Shown here: positions 55,638 through 64,000 of the stretch, one piece after another
Position numbering within the stretch: position 1 is the stretch's first letter
How the letters are laid out: every line of letters begins with the position of its first letter
Source: Dastarcus helophoroides
Taxonomy: Eukaryota > Arthropoda > Insecta > Coleoptera > Bothrideridae
NCBI GenBank assembly: GCA_028583605.1
Contig: CM053329.1
Span: 9,610,001 to 9,674,000 of the forward strand
DNA: 64,000 nt
Direction of reading: 5' to 3'
Position numbers and translations under genes: made by a program
The notes under the pieces: model-generated
Told to the model about the DNA's origin: nothing
Databases searched by the model: none
The model's input: only the letters and a program-made list of their open reading frames with translations

Positions 55638-56017
55638 TGTAACGCAATATAAATAGATGAAATAGGATTTAGAATAGAATTGTGGAATTTAGTAAATAAA
55701 AAAAGTTTCTAGAAGGATCTGATAAGGGGAAAGCGGCCGCGATAACAAAACAAATGGCAGATAAGCGTTCCAGAAATTTCGGCAAACCTTAAGCCTTATC
55801 TGCCGAAAAGTTCTAGAAGTCGGGGGCCAAAACTATAAAAGGCGGTCAGCTTTCCCTCGAGTAAGTCAGTTAGAAGTCAGTGTAGTTAGTGGGTTAGCAA
55901 CTAGTAAATAATTAGTGAGTTACTGTTCAGTTAAAGTGTGCTGAGTTAATTTGGTAATAAAGTGGTATAATCCATCACGTGTAATCAATCGAACCGATAA
56001 GCCCGATAGTTTTAACA
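55638..56017 (+). repeat. 3' LTR
   Basis: Starts TGTAACGCAATAT and matches the 5' LTR throughout, with a tandem agtcag insertion near 55865 and a drifted end (gcccgatagttttaaca instead of gcccgtaaca). Confidence 0.9.
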
Positions 56018-58323
56018 TAGGCATAGCTAGAATAGGGTAAGATAGGGTGCTTGCTCCCCCTTGGTCATGCAGTTAAACAAAAATTTATATTCAACTGAGA
56101 AGACTTTATCTAAAAAATTTCCATTCGATAGAATTCGTCCTTCTTTAAGGTATTGACATTTTCTCGAAATTTTGACTTATTTCTCAGAATTCGTCTTTTT
56201 TCATAAATTTCTTTAGAAATTTCAAAGTTATTCCTAAAATTCGATTTCTTTCATCAGAATTCGACTTTAGTCAAAATTTCGAATTTTTACCTCAAAATTA
56301 TTTTTCGAAATTCTACCACTTCTCAAAATTTGTTTTTCCGGAAATTATGGCTTTTGTTTAAATTTTGATTTTCTGAAAATTTTTACTTATTTATCAAGAT
56401 TTACCCTTTTCCTCAAAATTTGATCGATTTTTTGATAAAAATATTTATCTGAAAATTTTTATTTTTTACTTTTGTAGAAATTTTGTAAACAAACAAAATT
56501 TTGAAAAAAATTTCTCTTGAATGTCGACATTTATCTCAATAGTGGACATTTTCTAACTTGGAGGGGGGGGGCAGATCGGGGCTCATGTCTGCCTCTGATT
56601 GAAGTAGTCAAGAGAAAATTCTAGAAATTACATTTTTCTCAAAATTTGTCCTTTTTCCAAAATTTTGACAAAATTTGACTCCCTCTGAAGAATTTCGTGT
56701 GTTTACTAAATTTCGACTTTTTTCTCAAAATTTCGATTTTGTTTTTCAAAGGAAAAAAATCAAAATTTACAGTAAAAACGAATTTAAAAAAACTGAAACG
56801 TGGATATTTTTCTCAAAATCTGTCTTTTTTTGTAAATTTGAAATTTATCCTAATATTCCAATCTAAATATTTTTCCTGGAAATTTATATCTTTCCTAAAA
56901 TTTTGACATTTTTTCAAGATTCGTTCTTTTCATAAACGGCTATTCTCAAAATTGTACCTTTTCGTAAAGTTTGAAATTGTTCTGGAAAATTTCGATCCTT
57001 GATGCTTCACTTGGTAGTTTTTCTAGAAATGTCGACTGTTTTTCAGGAGACTTTGATCTTTTAGAATTTGATTTTTCAGAAATTTTTACAGGTTTCTTAA
57101 AATTTACCTTTTTCTCGATATTTTTATATTAAAAGTCGATATTCAACTTTGCTAAAAATTTTAAATTTTTCTCTTAAAATTAGTTTAAATTCGTCCTTTT
57201 CGAAATTTCAACTTTTTGTCAAAATAGTACTTTGTGGACACTTCGGAAATCATTTTTTCTATCAAAATTCTGACACCTTTCTGAATATTTGTCTTTTTTA
57301 AAAATATTGACTTTTTTAATTTGACTCCAGAAATTTCAACTTCATATTTCGCCTTATTTTCGAAATTTTGGCTTTTATTTCAAAATGCGATGTTTTAGTT
57401 TCTGGAACTTTCTGGATTTTTTCCTCGAAATTGGCTTTTCCTTTAAATTTCAATTTTTTCGAAATTTGTCTGTTTTCTCTAAATTAGATCGCCATATTAT
57501 CGATAATTAAAAATGTTAAGAAAAATATTTTTGGGTAATTTCGAAAAAAATATTTCTTTATCAAAATTTAAAAATTGACAAAATTAGAATAAAAAAGTAA
57601 AAATTTCGAAAAAGTGTTTTTGGAAATTGCGAATTTTTTCAGAATATTTGCCCTTTGGAATTTTTAAAATTTTCAACATTTTCCGAGTTCTTTCAAAAAG
57701 TTGGGTTTTTATTCAATTTTGATTTTCTAAAAAACCTGTTCCCAAAATAGGGTTTTTTCCTCAAAATTCGTCGCTTTCGAAATTAGGACTTTATTTTACT
57801 TTTTTCTCCCAAAATTGAACTTTCTTTTTTTTAATATTCGGTTTTTTCCGAATTTTTCTTTAATTTAAATTTCCGAAAATTTCATGCTTTTCAAAATTTG
57901 TCTTATTCTGGAAATTTTGACTTGTACTTCAAATAGGGAGGTTTTATGCTTCTGGAAATCTCCACTTATAGTGACAAATTTTTCTTAAAGTTCCAACTTT
58001 TTTTGACAATTACGTCTTTTTTTTTTACAAAACTACATCTTTAAAAATATATTTATTTCGACTTTTTGACATTTTTGGAGATTTTTCGAAAGAGTAGGAT
58101 TTTATTTTAAACACGATTTGCTAAACATTCCAACTTTTTCACAAAGTTTTCGCAAAGTTTGGCTCTATTTTCAACTTTCAAGGTTAATCTGAAAATTCGA
58201 ATCATCAGTTTATGTAGTTAAACGAAAATATGCATATACTCAATCGAAACGTTTTCTTTTTTTTTATCAATTTTTCAAAATAATTCTTGCCCCTCCCTGA
58301 ACGAAATCCTGCCTACGATGCTG
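56016..58323. mobile_element. probable non-coding element with inverted ends and AT-rich filler body
   Basis: Left end cataggcatagctagaatag...tagggtgcttgctcc; right end on the minus strand cagcatcgtaggcaggattt...gggaggggcaagaatt. Aligned, the two agree at the caN..cNtagNNagNat backbone and at the G-run. Such cagnggcgtagccaggatttt-type ends are common in arthropod DNA transposons. The interior (56110-58200) is T-rich degenerate filler with no genes. A catgtagttaaac-like word lies near both ends (56066 and 58211). No target duplication was found. Confidence 0.5.
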
Positions 58324-58849
58324 CTTGGCGAGAAATGCAAAGTTATAAATAAATAAATTTAGACTTTTAAAATTGTTTATTGGAAACTAAGAAAAATTAA
58401 TAAAGACCAAAATAACAAATTATTAATCATGATAAATTAAGGTGCATTAATGTCTTAAAAGAATCAGGGATTCAGAAATGACGACGGCTGCTTAATATAA
58501 AAGCATAATCCTACGCCAGTTGAGAGGTGAAATGAAACACGGGAATTCCCCGAATTGTAAACACGAAGAAAATGAAGTACTATCAGGCTTTGTTTGGCCC
58601 TTGCAGTTGGCAGCACTTGTGGCACTGGTACGAAATTTCGTCCATGTGAAAGAGAAGGAAAGAAACATTCATTGGAGAGAAGGAGACAGATATCAGCGCG
58701 ATTACTACCACGCTCGAGAGCAGCGAGTCGAATTTTATGATGCAAATGAACATTAGAATTTCTACTATCGCACGAGTACGCACGAGGCCTCTTGCAAGAG
58801 CGAGGCCCTGGGCGGTTGCCCTCCTCGCCACCACCAAAGGCCGCCTCTG
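58324..58849 (-). mobile_element. hAT-type terminal region of uncertain extent
   Basis: On the minus strand from 58849: CAGAGGCGGCCTTTGGTGG, then a GC-rich run with gggcaaccgcccagggcctc, a style common at hAT ends. It interrupts element C at codons following RGCPL. The other end is not identified. Overlapping 78-94 codon frames on both strands at 58464-58867 have no known motif. Confidence 0.45.
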
Positions 58850-58868
58850 GCAGTAAAGATAAAACACT

Positions 58869-59971
58869 TCACAGGGGACAACCCCTTGCTGCGCTTACTG
58901 TTACTGAATCACTGCCTAAGGATCCTTTGATTCTCCTACTGTCTAACATGGAGACGATCCAGTCGATAGTAGGTTTCTCAAAACCTTTTTTGATAGCTGC
59001 CTCCTTTATGGATTCATATGAAGTGTTATCAAAAGCACCCCCTATGTCTATAAATCCACAAAGAGCTATTCTTTGTTTGAGTGTGCACTTTTTATCTTTA
59101 TGGCAAGATTGTGGATTGTGTAAGGCTGTTTGTGGATTTGCCTTCTTGATACGCAAATTGATTTTCATGTATCGGATTCTTTGACAGTACTTCGCTTCTA
59201 ATGTGTTGGTTCATAATTTTTTCCATTGTTTTGAAGAAGAAATGACGTTAGACTAATAAGTTTATATGATTTGGGCTACGCAAACGGTTGTTTGCCTACT
59301 TTTAGTACAAAGACCACATTTAGGTCTCTCCATCTTACTGAAATGTAGCTTAACGTATAACTAGCTTTAAAACTTGTAGCTAGTACATTTATAAGTTCCA
59401 TTATGATGTGCTGTAGTAGGGTTAAAAAATTTTTATCTCCTATTGGTGATTTATAGGGCTCAAAAGAATTCACAACTGATTTTATCTTGTTTTTTTGTAA
59501 ATATTTTCCCCGCCAGGCTTTTTATTCGATTGTAGGGGCCTAAATGGCCCCTAATAATCGCAGCACTGTTGTGCATATTTTCAATTTCTGTTGATCCCAG
59601 AAAGAGAGTTTGCATGAGCAACCTTACACTTTCCAGGCGGTTCTTGGTCTAACTTCCGTCCTGGTGTTGGAGAAGTCCTATTCCGTTCAAGTGAACCTTG
59701 GATAGGATTTTCTGGAATCGCATTGACTGGGGCGCACCTTCAATCCCTCACAAAAGCTCCTTCATGGTTTCTTTTTAGTTTTTATAAGCTCGTTGTTGTA
59801 TTCTGTTAAGGCTTTTTTATATTCGCCCCAGTTATTGGTGCGTTTAGCCTCATTGAACAGTTTTCTCTTGTTAACTCTTAATTTGCCGAGCCACCAAGGT
59901 GTTGATTTATTTACAACCCTTCGTTTTACTGGACAACAGTGCTTATAACTGTTTATTATGAGAACTCTCAC
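58869..59971 (-). pseudogene. element C reverse transcriptase, first half, broken
   Basis: Minus-strand pieces: linker with NKSTPWWLGKLRVNKRKLF and a Lys-rich run (59762-59971), the conserved region before RT, then a 99-codon frame (58869-59168) with IDIGGAFDNTSYESIKEAA, which holds the palm Asp, and DWIVSMLDSRR and ARGCPL (normally RGCPQG). A stop falls right after. The GAFDNTS wording is typical of R1/LOA/I-type elements. Stops and shifts lie between. Confidence 0.75.
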
Positions 59972-60099
59972 TTTGTTAGCATAAAATTTTAAATTATCAA
60001 CCGCATCAATTGAGTAGTTGTGATCATTAATTTCCGATTTAAGTTGGGTTCTGCATAGATCCCACTCGGTTAATTTGGATTTTCTGTATTCAGTGAAGG

Positions 60100-60950
60100 C
60101 CTCTATGTTGAACCGGATGTGCCTATGGTCTGACGTTGTGGTTTTATCTGAAACATGCCAAATCTTTATATGTTACTAATTGTCGCGAGGGTTAGGTCTA
60201 CTACCTCTTGACGGACGATGTTAGTAAAGATGAAGGTATTGCCAGTGTTAATAATGTCTATATCGCTAGTGAACAAATATTCAATAAGGTACTCACCTCT
60301 TTTGTTTGTGTTTTGCTGTCCCATAAAATATTGTTACGGGCTTATCGGTTCGAATTGATTACACTTATCGAATAAGACCCACTTTATTACTGAATTAACT
60401 CGGCACACTTCAAGTGAACAGTAACTCACTACTTATTTACTAATTGCTAACCCACTAACTACACTGACTCTAACTGACTGACTCGAGGGAAAGCTGATCG
60501 CCTTTTTATAGTTTTGGCCCCCGGCTTCTAGAACTTTTCGGCAGATAAGGCTTATCGTTTGCCAAAATTTCTGGAACGCTTATCTGCCATTTGTTTCGTT
60601 ATCGCGGCCGCTTTCCCCTTATCAGATCCTTCTAGAAACTTTTTTTATTTACTAAATTATACAATTCTATTCTAAATTCTATTACATCTATTTACATTGC
60701 GTTACAATATGGTGGGACTTGGCATCACACCCAAGTATGAGTTGTTTGTTCCTTATTTTGCAGTAGCTAATGAGTCGTTTGACGTCCTCAGGTGGTGTCT
60801 CTATTTCGTCTCCCGGGAAGTATGCTTAGGCAATAACTACGTTCTGCATACCTCTTATAGCGAGCACCACGATAAATCCTGCAACTAGGTCTTTGGCAAT
60901 GAACTCTGGAAGAACAAATGAGATTTTTCCGTTTAGTGATATAGCGGAGA
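60100..60950 (-). pseudogene. element C endonuclease domain, split by a solo LTR
   Basis: Minus strand: AYFPGDEIETPPEDV and LGCDAKSHH (near 60725) before the LTR, then NTNKRGEYLIEYL, NTGNTFIF and a VDLTLAT segment, and finally SDHRHI (near 60120), the SDH catalytic motif of apurinic-type endonucleases. These nick target DNA for priming. The gene is interrupted by 375 bp of LTR and by frameshifts. Confidence 0.75.
60332..60706 (-). repeat. solo LTR of the Gypsy-type family
   Basis: Complete 375-bp LTR with clean TG...CA ends (plus strand tgttacgggc ... gcgttaca), flanked by atat on both sides (60328-60331 and 60707-60710), a 4-bp target duplication. It shares the TATA box, polyadenylation region and gcggccgc with the LTRs at 53.3 and 55.6 kb. 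It formed by LTR-LTR recombination after insertion into element C. Confidence 0.9.
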
Positions 60951-60960
60951 TTATTAAATA

Positions 60961-61120
60961 TTATCTTACATGATTTGCTTGGGAGTCCTTTGATTTTTCC
61001 TCTTTATGACCAAGGCTACTGGAGGAGCGCTATGTCTATTTGTTGACATATAAACCTGCAGCTAAGCACATCGGAGGCCGCTTTTGTATGATGTAGGTTT
61101 ATTTGCAAGCATCGTATTTT
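60961..61120. other. short unassigned segment
   Basis: Mixed sequence, possibly the most 5' part of element C; no motif. Confidence 0.35.
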
Positions 61121-62207
61121 GCCCATGAAAACTGACTTTTTTTGGGAAATTTAAAATGTTCACTGTGAGTAAATACTTTTTCTCAAAATTGAGATCTTTT
61201 TCGCATATTTTCGATCATTTATTCGTAATTTCGTCTTTTTCTCGAGGTTTTGACTACTTTTTTCAATATTTCGACTTTTTTATTAAAATTTAACTTTCTC
61301 TGTAAAATTTTGATTTTTTGTCCATTTTGAAGTTTTCTCGACATTTTGCTCTTTTTTCAAATTCCGATACAATATTTATGTAGCTTTTCTGAAAGTTTTG
61401 ATTGCTTAGAATTTGATTTTTTTTAAATGTGAACTGATTTCTTAAAGTTTGCCGTTCTTAGGAGATTTGGATTTTTATCTCAATATTCGATATTTAATAT
61501 TTCTAGAAACTTTCCCATTTTTTCTGTTAAATTCCTCTTTTTTCTCAAAAATTTGTCTCTTTTCAATTAAAATAGTCGTTTTCCTGAAATTCACTTTTCC
61601 TTAAGGTTTGTCTTTTGGAAATTTCAATTTAATTTTCAAAAGCCTCCTTTTTAAGTTTTGGTTTCAAAAATAGTTTACTTATTACAAAATTCTCCCATTT
61701 TTTTTCAATATTTGTTTTTTTAACAAATTACAACCGAATGTTAATAAAAATGCAAGGAAAAATATTTTTGGGGATTTCGAGAAGAAGATTACTTATAAAT
61801 TCAACGTCTTTACTGAATGTTAAATTTTAAGAACAATGTTTTTGGAAATGGCAATTTTTTTTCTCGAAATACGACTTTTTCTAAAAATTATGTTTTTTCA
61901 CAGAATAAAACTTTTAAAAATTTGGATTTTTTTCAAATTTTAGACATTTTTTGAGTTTCTGGGATGGGTAAAGTTTTTATTTTTAATATAGTTTATTGAA
62001 AATTTTGACTTTTCCAATTAAAAATTTTTTTTTCCAAAATTTTTTTTTCTCAAGATTTTAATTTTCCCCTTAAAATTAAACATTCTTTTGAAAATTTGGA
62101 ATATTTTCTAAAAAGTTTGACCCTTTTCTCGAAATTGCATTGTATTTAACAAAAATCGTGAAGTTTTTCGAAATCCGTTTTTTTTAATATTGATTGTTAT
62201 TTGACAA

Positions 62208-62396
62208 TTTATATACAAATCTTGTCCCCTGAAGCCAAAAAATATTAATAATCAGTATCTCTCTGAAGATAATAGCTTGGCTATCGAAACGTGTTAGAGC
62301 AACCGCTGTTGTGTGTTTTTTAATATTTCTTGGTTTCAGGGGACAAGTTTTGTATATCAATTTTTGAAGATAACCGAGGACCAGTCCGTTCCACCA
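62208..62396 (+). repeat. foldback repeat unit F4
   Basis: Short left arm (tacaaatcttgtcccctga), hammerhead-like core, then a full right arm (gttgtgtgttttttaatatt, ttggtttcaggggacaagtt) and the gataaccgaggaccagtccg / gttccaccaaa flank shared with F2 and F3. Left and right arms are inverted copies. Confidence 0.75.
62259..62299 (+). ncRNA. hammerhead-ribozyme-like motif, best stem I
   Basis: Plus strand: CTCT, CTGAAGA, T, then ATAGC-TTG-GCTAT (5 bp plus an A-C at the base), GAAA, ACGTGT (stem III; ACGCGT in F3), T, AGAG, which pairs fully with CTCT. The CTGANGA and GAAA core is exact. The short self-complementary-type stem III suggests a dimeric mode, as reported for minimal PLE hammerheads. 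Activity is untested. Confidence 0.6.
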
Positions 62397-63003
62397 AAAA
62401 AAATATTTTCACCGAATTTATTTTTTAAATTTGATTCTCTGTAATTTAAACTTGTTGTCCGAAATATCTTATTCTCCAAATTTGGCTTTTAACTAAAAAT
62501 TGGATATTTTTTGTTTTTGGAATTGAATTTTTTCTGAAAATTTCGATTTTTTATAGAATCTGCTTTCTTTTTCTAAAATAAGATCGAAATTTTAATAGAA
62601 AACTCAAAATCTCAAAATAATATTTTTAGAAAATTTTGAGAAAAAGATTTATTGTAAATTTCAAAAATATGACAAAATTTAAATAAAAAAAAAGCTATGA
62701 GAAAAATATTTTTGACAGTTGCATTTTTTTACCTAAATTCGACTTGTTCTTAAAAATTTCACAAAAACTGACATTTTCACTTCCTCTAAACTTCGACATT
62801 TCTTGAAGTTCTCCAAAAGGTTTTTTCTTGAAATTTGGTTCTTTTTCAAAATTTCAACTTTAATCTGGAAATTTGATCTGCCCAGTTCATGTAGTGTTTA
62901 AGTGAAAAGTTACATTACTCAGCCGGAAGGTTTTTTGCCCATGAATTTTTCAAAATGATTGTTGCCCTTCCCTCGCTTAACGAAAATCCTACCTACACCC
63001 GTG

Positions 63004-64000
63004 TCATTAGATGCATATTTTTATGACAATATGACAAGTGGCTAGTAAAGGTGCATGTGATCTTTTTATTTAGTTGTCACTAACACTTTTGACAACCTTT
63101 TTTTTAAATTGTTAACTAATATCGCCCCTCTTTGGTTTTTGTTGTGCAGTGGAACCGATTCATTTCCAAAATTGATACAAAAGTGGGCGGCAGACATAAA
63201 AAAAGTTGACTACCCATGTTTTAGATACTTTATATGGAGCTTTTATTTTGTCTTCAGTTACCATTTCATTATAAACCACCTTAAACCGAAAAATTTTCTG
63301 TACGCAATCTCATAAACTAATTTTAGTTAAATATGCTGGTAATGTTTTTCACTAATCAGCACAATACACATCCTTCGGCATCCTGCTTTTGTAACTTGTA
63401 TCATTTTGATGTCCATCAATATTAAAAGTTCTGCTTCCAAGTAAATCTGTTTCGCTGGAAATTAAATGAGTTACTTAGAAGACATATAAATAATGAATGC
63501 AATGTTAGGGTTAGTGTAACAATATTCATATTTTACAGGCTATTGCTGCCTTAAATCTCAAGTGAATAATGCCTTGCTAATTTTGTTACAACCTACTAAT
63601 TACTTTCGGCGTTTTTGTACCGAACAATTTGGGAGATAATAAAATAAACTACGCACACCTTATACCTCATAAAATTCAATATAATCAAAGCAATCAGCGT
63701 ATAAAATCCGGTTAATGAAAAGAATATTTCTTTTGTAATTTAAATTTGAAAGATATATCTGTTAGTAAATATCAATTAATAAGTTTCGGACAATGTAATT
63801 TATTTTTATTCCTGATTAATCGAAATCCACTTAGCCTTGCCGTAATAAAGTATGCGGCCGCGAAAACGAGGCAAAATAAAGTCTCTCGCCCACTGCGCCA
63901 TTACACAGCAATAATCGGACGGTGCGGCAGTTTCCTCACTATATTATGTTAACCATTTTGTTATCAGATCGCATTATTAATTAACTTTAAAAGCGACGTC
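63004..64000. other. single-copy-looking stretch; no recognised gene
   Basis: Mixed sequence with 68-codon frames at 63109-63315 and 63746-63952, neither recognised. 63590-64000 includes ggcggc/gcggccgcg words and ttaattaacttt cores and resembles the other islands (14.3, 34.5, 51.5 kb). Confidence 0.35.

Larger units (their letters stand above)
53269..56017 (+). mobile_element. Gypsy-type LTR retrotransposon, internally deleted
   Basis: About 2.75 kb: 5' LTR, primer-binding site, gag remnant, the C-terminal end of integrase, polypurine tract, 3' LTR. Protease, reverse transcriptase, RNase H and most of integrase are missing in one deletion joining gag to the integrase tail near 55265. Gypsy type follows from the integrase tail and single zinc knuckle. 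A solo LTR of the same family is at 60332. No target duplication was recognised; both outer LTR ends have drifted. Confidence 0.85.
58850..60960 (-). mobile_element. R1/LOA/I-like non-LTR retrotransposon C (5' part)
   Basis: Minus strand: endonuclease (about 60950-60140), linker, and the first half of the reverse transcriptase (to 58870). The RT palm with the YADD box and everything 3' is missing, cut off by the hAT-type end at 58849. A solo LTR lies inside the endonuclease domain. Confidence 0.75.
61121..63003 (+). repeat. AT-rich filler block, T-rich strand, with element-like right end
   Basis: Degenerate filler as at 56.1-58.2 kb. The right end (62887-63003) repeats that element's end in order: catgtagtgtttaagtg, ttactcagccggaag, ttttcaaaatgattgttgccc, then cgaaaatcctacctac. 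The left end is not recognised. Unit F4 lies within. Confidence 0.6.

Noticed and set aside
58520..58867. Overlapping 78-94 codon frames on both strands
   Set aside because: No recognisable domain; the region ends in a hAT-type terminus and is probably non-coding transposon sequence.
63109..63315. 68-codon frame thought to resemble the region before RNase H of element E
   Set aside because: Only scattered residues agree and the order of motifs is not kept.

Overview
The window is AT-rich nuclear DNA from an animal, most likely an insect. The evidence is the mix of mobile elements: four mariner copies or fragments, Jockey-, CR1-, RTE- and I/R1/LOA-type non-LTR retrotransposons, hAT, MULE, pogo-like, Penelope-like (PLE) and Gypsy-type LTR elements. 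I found no intact host gene, tRNA or rRNA gene. Nearly every recognisable coding stretch is a broken transposon gene. The order of insect cannot be fixed from this.

Layout. 1-5336: AT-rich filler with fragments of a CR1-like element (family B), a ribozyme-like repeat unit, and a single-copy-looking stretch. 5337-14210: one hAT-type element (8-bp target duplication gttatcag) holding two further insertions. The first is an I/R1-like retroelement D (12-bp duplication), itself split by a Jockey copy A1 (13-bp duplication). The second is another hAT-type element (8-bp duplication, one mismatch). 14211-19485: single-copy-looking DNA, mariner remnants and two foldback repeat units. 19493-22164: a hAT with decayed transposase, inside or beside an RTE retrotransposon that ends at about 23830. 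24240-34406: mainly AT-rich degenerate filler, with one long hairpin (61-bp arms) and a pogo-like MITE. 34407-39890: single-copy-looking DNA around a family B copy split by Jockey copy A2 (11-bp duplication). 39895-47720: RNase H-bearing element E, a second mariner, two tail-to-tail B copies, and a MULE inside one of them. 48325-49736: two copies of a third mariner. 51962-52965: two head-to-head PLE fragments, one followed by a hammerhead-like fold. 53269-56017: an internally deleted Gypsy-type LTR element. 56016-63003: filler-type elements, plus retroelement C carrying a solo LTR. 63004-64000: single-copy-looking DNA.

The most interesting signal is a dispersed palindromic repeat (near 2.0, 16.1, 17.0 and 62.3 kb). 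Three of its four copies carry a hammerhead-ribozyme-like core whose stem II is kept by paired base changes between copies. Hammerhead motifs are known in the terminal repeats of Penelope-like elements, and the PLE at 52 kb has a decayed one just past its GIY-YIG domain. Second, exact target duplications show that the odd AT-rich filler sits inside mobile hAT-type elements, so the filler itself has been transposed.

Moving the elements: Jockey, CR1-like, RTE and I-like elements need an endonuclease and reverse transcriptase. Mariner, hAT and MULE need a transposase, PLE a GIY-YIG reverse transcriptase, and the LTR element Gag-Pol. All copies here have stops, frameshifts or deletions, so any present movement would need enzymes from elsewhere.
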